A stretch of DNA of 64,000 nt from Maratus speciosus (Eukaryota > Arthropoda > Arachnida > Araneae > Salticidae), in the NCBI GenBank assembly GCA_963932465.1, contig OZ010796.1, forward strand, positions 78,253,292 through 78,317,291, given 5' to 3'. Under the pieces are notes generated by a model, which saw only the letters and a program-made list of their open reading frames with translations, was not told the DNA's origin and searched no databases. Positions within the stretch are counted from its first letter, which is position 1. Every line of letters begins with the position of its first letter. Below, piece by piece: positions 1 through 11,174 of this stretch. The position numbers and the translations under genes are program-made.

Positions 1-1123
1 ATGGAGCTCCTCCGAGCATGATCTTCTTAAAATTCTTCCATGGGAAAACGAATACTGTTGAATAGAGTTACCTGATGCAGAAACAAAACACAAAATTGTG
101 ACAATCTGACCATGTTTAGCTGATATTACGTGAGAAAATTGTTTTTCACATCGTTTTGCTACTATATTAGGTGGTTTGTACTCTGTCATTAAGCCTGTTT
201 TATCACAGTTATATATTATGTTCTGTGTAAATTTATAGCGATCTATAGCTAACTGTAGGTTTCTAAAAAATATCAACATTATCTTTGTTGAAACTTGTAC
301 TTCTTGTTAAACTAATGGCTATAGGTTTCTTAAGAGAAAGTATGAATTTCATTGCATAAAATCTTGGTACCATTCAATTCCATCTTGCTTCTTTGTTTGC
401 CAAGATAGGGACATATTTGGAGGGTTCAAAGCAATTGAATACTCATAGTAAGCACACTTGTCAAACCATAGTTAATATTAGGTGCTTGGAGCAAATATGA
501 AGCTAACTCATTTTATTTAGCTTCACTAAAGGAAGCTTGATAGAAACAACTTAATGTTTTTAAAGTGAGATGTCCCTTTCAACCCCTCAGCTTCTGTCCC
601 TTTCACCCCATACCCACCTAGCGAAATTAAAAATGTATTCATGCATGAGAGTATTTTAGCTAACGAAATATAATAATATTCACATAAAGTGTATACTTTA
701 CAGTGCTAAATAATATAAGTATTATATTGCTAAACACAATATTACTTTTTTAGAGAGAAAAAGTAAAGCAACATCAAAATTTACTTTTTTACATCAAAAA
801 CAGGTTTTGCTTTCATCACCTACAACGCTACAATTGCTAATGTTAGTTATAAGGATTATTAAGACAGAACAAGTATCGTCATCGATTGAGCCAAAGTTGA
901 AACTTTGTACATTTTATTTTCTTCCTGAAATTTTGAGTGTCCCTTTTCATCACCACTCTCCCCTAAGTCGGTGTTCTGTTTTACACGATTTTTTAAATTT
1001 CTAAATGCGAACCTACGACCCTAAACATGAATTGTTAATTACAACCCTGCACTTTTCGAGTTATGCCCGACCCAAAATTGACAAAATATTTTTTTTCGAA
1101 CCTGCAACTTGATCCTGAGCATG

Positions 1124-1129
<6 letters not shown>
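1..1129. other. AT-rich non-coding DNA
   Basis: I see no gene, splice-bounded exon or complete transposon here. The 65-codon open frame at 807-1004 has no recognisable motif and runs through low-complexity sequence. The sequence lies upstream of the first recognised exon and could be an upstream intron or 5' flank. Confidence 0.5.

Positions 1130-1173
<44 letters not shown>
1130..1173 (+). repeat. Poly(A) tract, about 44 A
   Basis: An uninterrupted run of A. It could be the tail of a degraded retroposon on the + strand, but no recognisable body precedes it, so I record only the homopolymer. Its length is likely to be unreliable in the assembly. Confidence 0.8.
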
Positions 1174-1176
<3 letters not shown>

Positions 1177-1350
1177 ATCCGAAATGTAAAACAATTCAGG
1201 AAAACAGTCTGCAATCATACCTCTAAAATCAATTTTATACTTCGAAAAATGAATGCATTTACTCATTCATATAAAAGTATTTTTTTTCATCACTTGAAAC
1301 AATAATCTGGAAATAAAAATAGCAAATAAAGCCTTTGTGCAACAATATTA

Positions 1351-1460
1351 AAAAGCAGAAAAACCAACTTTAAAATGCACAAATAATACATGAAAAGCAG
1401 TACATATTGCTGCTTTTCATGTATTATTTGTGCATTTTAAACGTTGATTTTTCTGCTTTT
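1351..1460. repeat. Near-perfect 50-bp-arm hairpin
   Basis: The arms at 1351-1400 and 1410-1460 are reverse complements with only a few differences and are separated by a 9-nt loop (TACATATTG). The outer ends both carry the AAAAGCAG/CTGCTTTT motif. No target-site duplication is obvious, so it is either a tiny foldback MITE or a local inverted duplication. Confidence 0.8.
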
Positions 1461-1716
1461 CAATAATCTGGACTTTTCTTTGGAAAAATTTGGCATACTC
1501 AAATCGACTCCCAAGAAACAAAACTCTAATCTGAGATGACCCGAAAATGGAAACATTAATCAACCCGATCCGCAACAAAATTTTAGAGCTCCCAACACGT
1601 TCGGGTAGAATCGGGTTAACTGACCCGATGCAAGATATAGTTGTTGCTGTATATACATATTTCTGCAATTTACAATGAAGTTATGTATGTATATAATTAT
1701 TTTCTTATACCATCTA

Positions 1717-1892
1717 CAGTAAACTCTCTGTAAGGCATACTCTGTGTAAGACGGAAATCTGTCTAACTCGGAAATATTTTCAAGTCCCTGTGAATCCATA
1801 GACATAGAATAAAATTTGTCTAAGGCGGAATATTGTCTACTGCGGAAAATTTTCTTGGTCCCAATCGCTTCCGTCTTAGACAGAGTTCACTG
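1717..1892. mobile_element. pogo/Tigger-like MITE, 176 bp
   Basis: The element begins CAGTAAACTCTCTGTAAG and ends CTTAGACAGAGTTCACTG. These are imperfect inverted repeats with the CAGT...ACTG tips usual for pogo/Tigger elements. It is flanked on both sides by TA (1715-1716 and 1893-1894), the Tc1/mariner-type target duplication. There is no coding capacity. It depends on a transposase elsewhere in the genome (inference from the class). Confidence 0.75.
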
Positions 1893-2539
1893 TATTTCTC
1901 ATTTATATATTAAATAGAGATTAATATAAAATGAGACTCTACTGTATATTAAAATTAATGAACAAAGAAGAAATTTTTAGTTTCATACTAAGTTTGCTTG
2001 AATAAGTATACAAAATTCTCTTTTTATTTACTCATTCATTTATATAAAAAAAAAATATATACTTACCCTACGCTTTTTAATGAGAAGATTGAAGTGAGCA
2101 GATGAATTTCCACCTCCTGTCTCTTCTTGAAATCGTATTTCTTATATGCACCTAAGTTTACGATCAATCAAATAAACATTGAACAGGAATGCACATGAAT
2201 AAGTTCTAGACAAAATGTATAAGGTTTTCGGTAACATCCGGCAGTTGTAACAACAGACTTTAACTGGCATGTGGTTAAATTCTTATATTTTCTCACCGCA
2301 GACTAAGGAATAAAATTTTAATTTAGATTAAACTCGTAAAAATTTGACGTAATTTGGGATTGGGAATTTTGGGAAAAATCGGGAGGTTCCATGTAAATCG
2401 GGACACTTGGTAACACTACTCGTAAGTATCAAAACTCAACTCCAAACCTATCCGAACCCGAAACCGAGCCCAACCACAACGAAAAAAGTTATCCTCAACC
2501 CGAATCGTGGGTTGGATCGGGTGTAGGTAAAATTGGGTA

Positions 2540-2566
2540 ACTTGAATCGGTGCAGGAGTCTAATTT
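2540..2566 (+). repeat. Terminus of a CCCGA-rich repeat, copy 1
   Basis: The string GAATCGGTGCAGGAGTCTA closely matches GACCCGATGCAGGACTCTA at 4359-4377, in the same orientation. Upstream of both ends the sequence is rich in CCCGA/GGGTT words, as is 1500-1635. They look like repeated ends of one dispersed element whose other ends I cannot place. Confidence 0.4.
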
Positions 2567-2624
2567 GAGATATGATTCTGGGCACTTTTTTGAAAAATCA
2601 GCTTAAACAAAATCGACACGTAAG

Positions 2625-4168
2625 CATAGCTGCCAACTCTTCTGATTTTTTCAGAATTCTTCCGAAAAATCGGCATGTTTTCCGATTTTACGCGCGTAAT
2701 GCACTGTCTTCCGCTTTTCGTCATTTTCTTCAGATTTTCGGCCTTTTCTTACGCTTTTTACGCGAGTTTGGTCAAAGGATCGCAGAGAAACCCAGAAATT
2801 TCGCCGAATGTTCGCGGGAAAGACGCAAATGTCGTCGGAAGATCGCGTAAAAAACGAGAATTCCCCCCAAAAGAGCGCGTAAAAACAAGAATTCCGTGAA
2901 AGGATCGCGAAAAAACGCGAATTTCGTTAAAAGATCGGGTAAAAAAAGTGCCGTCAAAAGATCGCGTAAAAACACTATTTCCGTACAAAAAACGCGTAAG
3001 AACGTGAATTCCGTTAAAGAATCGCGGAAAAAACGCGTGTTTCATCAGAAGATCGCGGAAAAAAACGTAAATTTCACCGAAGGATCGCCGGAAAAAACCC
3101 AAATTTCGCCGAACGATCGCGTGAAAGACACGAATTTCGTGAAAAGATTGCGTAAACAACGCATAGGGTGATTCTGGTCCAAATTTTCCGAAAATATAAG
3201 GCATTCATTTCTGAAAATTGAAAAAAAATCTCACCAATTCGAAAATTCGGATATAAAAAATATCGCGAATTTCGACAAATGTTCCCCGAAAAAAATTAAT
3301 TTTGCCTATCGTTTGCAGAAAAATCGCCAATTTCGTCAAAGAATCGCGTAAAAAACGCAAATTTCGTCAAAAGATCGCGAAAAAAACGGCAAATTTCCTC
3401 AAAAGATCACGAAAAAACGGCACATTTCGTCAAAAGATCGCAAATAAACGGCACATTTCGTCAAAAGATCGCGAATAAACGGCACATTTCGTCAAAAGAT
3501 CGCGAATAAACGACACATTTCGTCAAAAGATCGCGAAAAAACGGCACATTTCGTCAAAAGATCGCGAAAAAACGGCACATTTCGTCAAAAGATCGCGAAA
3601 AAACGGCACATTTCGTCAAAAGATCGCGAAAAAACGGCACATTTCGTCAAAAGATCGCGAAAACGCCCACAAATTTTACCAAAAGATCGCGAATTTCGTC
3701 AAAGGGCCGCTGAAAAAATGCATAGCTAGTGTCGGTAGTGGATTACCCCACCCCCCCTCTGCTATAACTTTTCAGAAAATTTGCTGTGAATTTCAGATTT
3801 TTTTTTACTCATCACCCTCAAAAAAAAGAAAAAAAGATGTTAGGAGGCAGAAGTTTTAAGTGTATTTTAATGTGAAAGGTAAGGAAATCTATGAATGTTC
3901 AAAAGAAAAAAATATATATATTCAAGTTATTTTTTTTTATCATAATATATATATTGTGTAATTGCAAATTAGTGAATATTTTGTTTGAGTTTCTCTTTCA
4001 AATTTGTTTATTTATAAGGATTCAGTTGTTTTTTAGTCCTTACTGAAAGTGTTATAAAACTTAAAAAACCTTCTGATTTCTTCTGATTTTTCATGAAAAT
4101 CTTCTGATTTCTTCTGATTTTTTGTCCAAAATCTTCTGAGTTTTACCGAAATTTAGTTGGCAAGTATG
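2625..4168. mobile_element. TIR element with internal 31-bp minisatellite (copy A)
   Basis: The termini are CATAGCTGCCAACT and AGTTGGCAAGTATG; the second is the reverse complement of CATACTTGCCAACT, so 12 of 14 positions agree. The flanks are an exact 6-bp direct repeat CGTAAG (2619-2624 and 4169-4174). The interior is mostly a degenerate minisatellite, followed by simple TTCTGATT repeats near the right end. No transposase is present. The same termini occur at 29136-39811 and 30231-31783. The 6-bp duplication does not fit hAT (8 bp) and would better suit superfamilies such as IS3EU or Dada; the superfamily is unresolved. Confidence 0.7.
2765..3710. repeat. Degenerate 30-31 bp tandem array
   Basis: The core is TTTCGTCAAAAGATCGCG followed by an A-rich stretch and a short variable word. 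From about 3369 to 3670 the copies are nearly identical with a 31-bp period (roughly nine or ten units ending CGGCACA). Toward 2765 they diverge, keeping AATTTCG and GATCGCG. The long open frames on both strands here (2572-2850 and 2758-3204) follow from the repeat composition and are not genes. Confidence 0.85.
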
Positions 4169-4358
4169 CGTAAGAACCAAAACTCAGCCCGAAACTGAAA
4201 AAATTATTGCCAAGCCAATCTGACTTCCAAAGAAAAAAAAATTAGCGGCGAGCATATCCTTGAGTCACATTTTCTATAAACTAACCTAAGATTTTTTTTA
4301 AATTAACCTGCCCCCGACTCGACACGACTTGGGTCGTGTGCAGGAAAATCAGGTTACC

Positions 4359-4480
4359 CGACCCGATGCAGGACTCTACACTCAAGTCAAAAAAATTTCC
4401 CTGACGTGGGGGGGCAGGTATGCCTGATGGGGGGGCATATGCCCCCCCCCAGATCCCCCTCTGGCGCTGCCCTTGTTTCT
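4359..4480. repeat. CCCGA-repeat terminus and G/C-run palindrome
   Basis: GACCCGATGCAGGACTCTA at 4359-4377 is the second copy of the terminus seen near 2548-2566. It is followed by a fragment with G-runs facing C-runs around CATATG (about 4431-4450) and ending GATCCCCCTCTGGCGCTGCC. That layout is typical of a hAT-MITE end, but no partner end was found. Confidence 0.4.
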
Positions 4481-5640
4481 CTCTAAAACCCTATTTTTTT
4501 AGCCCATTTTTAGTTTTATCAAAAATCTGTCATACATAAATTTTTGGCCCATTTTTTAGAAGTGATAATAACTTTAAGCTGAGTCGATATGTATTATAAT
4601 TAAGAAGTTATGTTGTTTATTCATTTTTCACAAACCCCCTAGCTATTTCCATTCCCTTGGTCAGATTTTGCCCATTAACAAATTTGACCGAGATTTTATG
4701 CCCCTTGATTTTATTTATCAGTTTCGAAAAGGTTTGTGCAGAATTATAGAAGTTATCATGTCCATAAAAAAAGTGATAGAGGTAGATAGATAGATTTTTT
4801 TTTTTTTTACTGGGGGTGTTTTGGGGTTCTAGGGGTCATGATCAGTGTAGATCTGCAAACAATTTTCCAAAATTCTAACATAGGGGAGATCCCAATAGGT
4901 AGTATTTCATACAAAATCTACCTAAAAGATATACCTGCCTTTATATCACAAACCATTTGTGATAAAATAACACCAATGATGTCATTAAACTGAGAATGTC
5001 TTCATCCAGAATATAAATGTATTTTTTTAAATGTGGATCATCTGCATATAAAAATTAAGAACAGATGTATTGTGGTCTGAAAAAAAAAAAAAAAAAAGTA
5101 AATAAATATATATAAATTAACATGAAAAAAAAGGATTTTGATGATGAATTGTTATGTGTGACAACACAGATTTATGGGAACCATAGCTTGTTGAAATTGT
5201 TTCAGGAGGGTTATAAAATTTTTCAATCTCATTTTGTTACTTTTTAACCACATTCTGTATATAGATATTACAGAATTAAAAATTGACTTTAATAATATGT
5301 TTCTTATTATTATCTAGTATTTTAATTGTTTCAGATTTTTAAGATTTCTTATTTAACACTGGCTGCCGCTTAATTGCTGGGTGGGCCCCTGTACTTTTTG
5401 CTATAACATATTTATGCTGTTGATAGTCTTCAAATCTTTCCTTCCTGGCCGACTGACTACCAGTAGTGATTTTTATTGTTCAGTTAATAAGGTCTGTGGT
5501 TAGTTTGCCTCATAAGTTATTACTTTGAAATAAATCAATGAAAATAAGTGAAGTACATTTCATAGCCAGCAATTATTCAGCAGCCAAAGTGTTAATAGAA
5601 TTAAAATATTCAAAAGCTAAAAAGTTTTATCTTTCTCTAG
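4481..5640. other. AT-rich non-coding DNA upstream of first recognised exon
   Basis: I see no repeat with definable ends and no coding sequence here. The open frame starting at ATG 5538 runs in frame into the exon at 5641, so a first coding exon beginning at 5538 is possible. However, the strong acceptor TTATCTTTCTCTAG just before 5641 argues for an intron here. Confidence 0.4.
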
Positions 5641-5711
5641 GCATGTCATTTACTGAACGATATAGTAGTTCAACTGCACCTAATATGTCTGCATCAGACT
5701 ACTTTTGTGAG
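5641..5711 (+). CDS. U1-type zinc-finger protein, exon 1 of those visible
   Basis: This is a 71-bp exon between the acceptor TATCTTTCTCTAG and the donor GTAAGT (5712). Its reading frame gives a Ser/Thr-rich stretch (SFTERYSSSTAPNMSASD) and ends Y-F-C-E. That supplies the first Cys of a C2H2 finger whose remainder lies in the exon at 16803. The frame joins in phase with no stop. An ATG at 5643 or 5538 could be the initiator; otherwise more N-terminal exons lie upstream of the window. The protein family is not recognised with certainty. The U1/matrin-type finger class usually binds RNA or RNA-protein complexes in the nucleus (family knowledge, not shown here). Confidence 0.72.
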
Positions 5712-6302
5712 GTAAGTTTATGCAAATATTTAAGTTTATAAATAATGTTTGTTGATTGATATATCTTTTAATATCTTTATTTTAACTTTGGGGTGTCTGG
5801 AGTATATGATTTTTAAGGACCACATTAAAAGATATACACAATTATATATTACTTATGTTTATACCTTCTTATCATTGATCAATAGCCGATTCCTAAACCA
5901 TTAGCTTTACAGGAATAGTTCCAGTTTCAAAAAGGTTTCAAATCATTCTTCATCAGAAAACGTTCCATGGAAAGTTCAAACTTGGTAATGAAGGCTATTG
6001 CGATTGATCCACATCTTTATAGATTATTAGCCCTTCATGAATATTTGTAAGAAAATTTTAGAAGGACTAAATAAGTTATTTGAAAAAAAAAGAAAAATGA
6101 TATCATTTGAAATATCTCCTAAGCCAGGGACAGCAAACCTATGGCACATGTGCCAAAAGTGGCACGCAAAAGAATAATTTTGGCACGGTGTCACTTATGG
6201 CTCTAAATCAATATACAGTGATACTGCACAAAGTTTAGATGATCTGATCTTGTCTAAATTCAATTAATTGGAAATTGGATAATTTTAATTGCGGCTTTTT
6301 AA

Positions 6303-6510
6303 CCCTTTCTGGCACAGACAAATTTTGTTGTAAAATGATGAAATCATCGACTGACACTGGAATTTGCATACGACTTTTTTAGAAATTAAAAACTTGCTAC
6401 TTTACTCCTTCATTGTTAATGCAAAATTTTATTAAAATATTCTTGGTGCCGTTTGTAAATTTTGTATTAAAATTAGGTATCCTGATCTGGGCACAGTGTG
6501 CCAGAAAGGG
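6303..6510. mobile_element. piggyBac-like MITE, 208 bp
   Basis: The inverted repeats are perfect over 14 bp: CCCTTTCTGGCACA at the left and TGTGCCAGAAAGGG at the right. They are flanked by TTAA (6299-6302 and 6511-6514), the piggyBac target site. The interior has no ORF. It is nested in the hAT-like element 6125-7007 and is therefore younger than it. Confidence 0.85.
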
Positions 6511-6658
6511 TTAAAGTACCATAAATTACCACATTATTAAAAGTGCCAGTGAATAAAATTATGGCAATTTAGAAATTAATTTCAGAGAAAATGACGTGTG
6601 CTTTTAATAATTTTTCCATCTATTTATGTCTGCAAGGTCATTATTTTTTCAATATAGT

Positions 6659-6680
6659 CCCCCCCCCCCCCCCCCCCCCC
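6659..6680 (+). repeat. C homopolymer (22)
   Basis: An uninterrupted C run inside the hAT-like element. Similar G runs occur at 11155-11174 and 21271-21289, which is unusual in such AT-rich DNA. Confidence 0.85.
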
Positions 6681-7032
6681 GCTCCCCACCAATTAAAAAA
6701 GCAGTTGCCAGATAAATCCAGCTCAGTTTGCATTCTGTCGAAATTAACTGAATATGAACATGATATTATTTTTCTTCCAAGGTGCAACAACACAATTAAT
6801 CACATAATTTTGTTTTAACAATTTCTAAAATTTAATTGTTTTTATGATTATTATAGTTCCTCACCTGTTAGCCATTTTTAAAAAATCTTAGTAAGGGATT
6901 TTTATTCGTGATTTTTCAATCCACTAAATTTGTTGGCACCTCAAGGTCATGTAACATATTTTTGGAAAAACATTGGCATGCGACTATAAAAAGGTTCGTC
7001 AACCCAGTCCTAAGCACTGAACTCAAAAATAT

Positions 7033-7082
7033 ATTTTTTTTATTTTATTTATTTGTTTATTTATTTATTTATTTATTTATTT
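7033..7082 (+). repeat. TTTA microsatellite
   Basis: Tandem TTTA/TTTG units just outside the right duplication of the hAT-like element 6125-7007. Simple sequence only. Confidence 0.8.
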
Positions 7083-8054
7083 TGGCAGAGATAGTGTTGA
7101 AAATGTACTGCAAAAAATATGTCCCCTTCCTCCATTTTCTAAATCTACTGAAACTAAAATATGAAAAATTAGAGGTAGTAGAAGTTTATTTAAACCTTGC
7201 AGGGAAACTATAGCAATCATCCCTAGGTCACATCGTTTTTGAGAAATTTTTATTTTTTCATAACACATAAACTTTACAGGCATTAAGCGATGGAGACCTC
7301 TTGATACGGAATCATCCAAGAAACATTGATAATGTTTTTTTTTTTTAATTATTGGTTATTAACTGAGATACTAATTAATACCTATCTAGAAAAGCATGGC
7401 ATGGACAAAACTATCGTTCCAACCTCCTTTTGAAGCACACTTGGCACAATGTCAAGTTTAAATTTTTACAAAAGCTTTGTTTAAGATAAGGTCCTAGTGA
7501 TAAATAATCAATGTTTTACTCTTTGTGCAGGAGTAAAACTATCATTATACAAGTGGTGTGCTAGAGTAACAATTTATTTGTGACACAAACTGATTTTACC
7601 TTTGTATTTGGTTGAAGGCTTTTTAATTGCCGGTGTTGATTCATCCTGTATTGAGCTCTAGAGTGAAACATCGCTTTCTTGTTTCTAACAAGCAAAATTT
7701 GAGGAAATATTTTCCATCCCCTCATTAGAAAAATGTAGGAAGTGGGAAATCTTGGAAATGAATGAAGCAGAATCAAGGATTTTCTAATTTTATCAATATA
7801 GGTTATTTGTTCAGACTGGCAAAAAATGACACATGAAGTGGGTACCATAAAATCGAGGTTCCACTGTATACAGTAGAGTACCTCTAATCCGCAAATCTAT
7901 AATTCACACTGTATGAATGAATGTAAACAAAGTCTCAGTGCTGACAATTTTTTAGTTGTTGCTCCAATTTTAATCTTATATGATAGATATGTAACATACA
8001 TGAATTAAACTTATTTTTTAATATTTAAAATGGCAGTATGCATAAAAAAATTCA
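7083..8054. other. AT-rich intronic DNA with pogo-like terminus fragments
   Basis: No gene is seen. Around 7850-7912 the end AATCGAGGTTCCACTG abuts TATA and then CAGTAGAGTACCTCTAATCC. These look like the right end of one pogo/Tigger-like element meeting the left end of another. Their partner ends were not located. The 95-codon frame on the minus strand (7561-7848) has no motif. Confidence 0.4.
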
Positions 8055-8324
8055 GTACTTCTTAGTTATCCCATCGACCAATTTCGCCAAATTATATAAA
8101 TCGCCAAATTATACACATTGACATAATTTTTTATTTTAAATAACGAAAGAACAAATAAATTAGTAAAACATCAATAAAAATACAAATAAAACGTCAAATT
8201 AATGGTTTTATTGTCCATTATTGGCATTTAATCTTACAATTAATTAATTAATGGCAACCATTATTGGCAATTAATCTTACAATTTGGCGACAGTAATTTG
8301 GTCGATGGGATAACTAAGAAGTAC
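8055..8324. mobile_element. MITE with about 30-bp inverted repeats
   Basis: The left end GTACTTCTTAGTTATCCC and the right end GGGATAACTAAGAAGTAC are perfect inverted repeats, and they extend inward through CATCGACCAA/TTGGTCGATG. The word AAAAATTCA occurs on both sides (8046-8054 and 8326-8334, with one extra C on the right), suggesting an 8-9 bp target duplication. A longer direct repeat, TTTAAAATGGCAGTATGC, also occurs on both flanks (about 8025 and 8348). The superfamily is unassigned. Confidence 0.7.
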
Positions 8325-8375
8325 CAAAAATTCATATTTTTTACAATTTAAAATGGCAGTATGCATAAAAAATTT

Positions 8376-9391
8376 CATTTAATAATTTACATGGTAAATA
8401 AATAAAAAAATCCTTTTTAAAAATTTAGTCTTAAAAAAGTGTTTGTATTAATGAAAAATATTTACTTGGACCAACATATTTAATCTCTCATCTAGAAATA
8501 ATTACAATTTATTGAATTGAAAATAAAACAGTTTATAAAAAAACCAACCAATTAATTCCTCAAATGTAAATATTAATTTGCATTTAATATTTATATATTT
8601 AAAATTCACATTTAATATTCATATATGTATTTACAATAATTGATAAAGGATACTTAAATTTATAAAAACAAGATTAATAACATCCATCAAAGATTTTTTT
8701 TTTTTTTTCTAAAAAGATTTTACAAAGTTTATAAAAATTCTATTAAAACAAGAAGAATGAGAACCTTTAACATTCTGTCACATATCCACTTTCTTAAATT
8801 TCAACTACTTTCTCCCTCCCTTTTTGTTCCCAAAACACAAAGTTTAAATTTTTTAATGTTTATTTTTTTCTCTAAAATTTCTTCTTCTCCTTTGCCCCAT
8901 CCCCTCCCAGTACTGATCATACAAAGTTATGAATTTTTATTTATTTCTTTTTGTCTATAATAACAATAAATAAATAATATCTAAATAACTCCCTCACTCC
9001 AAGATTTCTGTTTCTTAACCTTTGTCCTTTTACTGCTAACAAAATTTAAAATCTTTAAAATTCTTTATTTTTAAGCAATTTTTCTCCTACGTTCATTTAT
9101 TCTTCTTGTCCCCCATCTACATCTGAAATTTAAATTCTTTGAAACTTGATTTAAAATAATATTAATAATCTGCCCTATTTGTTTCGTTGTAGCAACAATA
9201 AATTATCGGTCATCTAAGTTTTGTCCACCTCTTCCTTAAAATTTTTGTTTCCACCCCCACCCCATTCCCCTACTTTTCCAACATTAAAAGTTGAGGGAAT
9301 TTCTAGGCATGGGAGGTGATGGAGGGTTAATACCAATTGTTCTCCCTTTCTTTTCAGCTTGGTGGTCTCTCCTTGAAATAATAATTATTCA
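8376..9391. other. AT-rich intronic DNA
   Basis: This stretch holds poly-T and poly-pyrimidine sequence, with no exon-like or transposon-like structure that I can bound. The short frames at 8757-8960 and 9291-9494 show no protein motif. Confidence 0.5.
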
Positions 9392-10511
9392 TCTATATAA
9401 TAAAAGCCTAAGTCATGTGACTGTCATCAACAGTTCCGGGCTGTCCGCTTCACTTTTTATATGCCAGGCAGCCATTTTGCTACTTTTATGTTAGCTGGGT
9501 GCAGATTATTCAATCGCCAAATAGGCTTCCATCTCCATCCTTTCGTTTAAAATATAAAGCTGTCACTGACTTCCTTTAAAGTTTGACTTTTATTTAAAAT
9601 ACATTTATCAGATACATTTAAAATACACGTCTTTCTTTCATCTTATTTAAAATACAATAAATAAATAAATAAAGATACTTTTTCGGAATAGGTACCTGAC
9701 GAAAAGGTGCTTGGCAAGAAAAGAAATTTGACAATGTATTTTCTGGCAACCTATTTACTGTTTCATATACACAATAATTTTTTTCCATGTGAAAGCAATT
9801 TATTTAATATAACGAAGCCATTTATTCATTTTAATATAGAGACAGGAGTAATCTGTATATATAAAAAAATAATATATCATGGAAGACGGAAGTATTCCAG
9901 AGTGACGCAGCCTTAAGCGAAAATCGTAAGAATGGTGGAACTCATATATACACCTAACTCAAGATCAAAGGAAACGTGAAAAGTCGTCACTTCATAATTC
10001 AGCAAATATAGTGCATATTGTTCTGATTTTTTTAAGACAGTCTTCTATCTGCAGTCTAATCTTATTCTGAAATTTTTACATTTCTACGTGCAGTATATTT
10101 TGAGATCTCGAAACCCATTTTTAAACTAAATTCGATCGATCAAATTCCTAATTTGTATTTCTGGAAAATGGCCCAGGCAATTTTCTTTAAATTGATACAT
10201 AATATGAATTTGTTTTATATGAAGGGAATAACATATTGGTTGTTTTTGCGAAAACTCTCGCTCGTTCAATAATTTGATTTTTTTTCTCTCGAAAATGACG
10301 CAGGTGATTTTTTAAAAATCAAATAAATATGTTTCAGATGAAGCAAATAACAATTTACTTGTTTCCAGCAAGACTCTTGTTCGTTTTATAATGCGCATGA
10401 AAAATTGGACTATATTTCTTTGCCATTCTATAGAAATTTCACCAAAAATGCATGACACTGTATTCATACACATGGTTTCTTTTTAATCACTTTTGGAGAG
10501 AAAAATTTTAT

Positions 10512-10590
10512 CCTCGCACTGGCTGAGTGGCTAAGGGCAATCGTTCACTAATCTCATGATCGGCAGTTCGATACTCATTGGTACTTGTTT
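10512..10590 (+). repeat. tRNA-like (Ser/Leu-type) segment, possible SINE head
   Basis: TGGCTGAGTGGC resembles a pol III A box and AGTTCGATACTC resembles a B box (GTTCRANNC), about 45 nt apart. It is followed by sequence ending in a T-rich tract. The acceptor stem does not pair well, so it is not a convincing functional tRNA. It is more likely a tRNA pseudogene or a tRNA-derived SINE head carried in the Helitron. Confidence 0.4.
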
Positions 10591-11154
10591 CCATATGTGA
10601 ATCATCTTTTTTTTTTTTAAAGTCTGTTAGTTGACCATTATTCTCAGCTCCTTTGTAATTTTTTAATTGTTATTAAGTTAAATAAAATTACAATTATAAT
10701 GATGATAATTTGATGATGATTATTTCTTGGCAATTTTTCAACAATAAAAATATTACCATAAATTTTATAAATATATTTAATTTCAATCACTTTACAAAAA
10801 ATATACATTAATAACAATCAGAAACATAAAAAAATAATTCATTTCAGCTCTCCTTTTTATAATATCATTTTTTATTATTATTATGATGCTCAATCAATAT
10901 ATAATCACTGGCATCCATAATATTTTTTTTATTATTATTATTTTCCTAGTATAAAAACTATTGTGATGTAATAATTCTTTTATAATAAATAATTTAGTTG
11001 TAATGTTTTATTTATAAATAACAAGGAAGTTTGATAACCCCAAAACAATTGTTTTTATTTAGCCTGGCAACATTTATAGTTTGCATAACGACCATATCAG
11101 AATTGTGGTGTCGCCATCTTTTGACACAATCACATACTACATTTTGTCTCTATT

Positions 11155-11174
11155 GGGGGGGGGGGGGGGGGGGG
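11155..11174 (+). repeat. G homopolymer (20)
   Basis: An uninterrupted G run within the Helitron. The open frame crossing it (11081-11272) gives poly-Gly and is not a gene. Confidence 0.85.

Larger units (their letters stand above)
6125..7007. mobile_element. hAT-like non-autonomous element, 883 bp
   Basis: The left end is CAGGGACAGCAAACCTATGG and the right end GGTTCGTCAACCCAG, forming imperfect inverted termini. A perfect 8-bp duplication TCCTAAGC flanks it (6117-6124 and 7008-7015), which is diagnostic for hAT-type insertion. The subterminal GGCACATGTGCC and GGCACG words are typical of one common hAT MITE group. It carries a piggyBac-like MITE (6303-6510) and a long C run. No transposase is present. 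Confidence 0.85.

Noticed and set aside
2572..3204. Overlapping open frames on both strands, up to 148 codons
   Set aside because: They follow the 30-31 bp minisatellite. The translations are simple repeats of Phe/Arg or Lys/Arg words with no domain, and equal openness on both strands is expected from unit composition.
3369..3670. CRISPR-like regular repeats of 31 bp
   Set aside because: The repeats are directly adjacent with no unique spacers, they drift in sequence, and the DNA is animal. It is a minisatellite.
5538..5640. Extension of the first exon to ATG 5538
   Set aside because: The frame is open, but a strong acceptor immediately precedes 5641 and the extra residues look like intron translation. 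It is kept only as an alternative.
10512..10590. Functional tRNA gene
   Set aside because: The A and B boxes are recognisable but the acceptor stem and anticodon arm do not fold convincingly, and it lies inside a Helitron.
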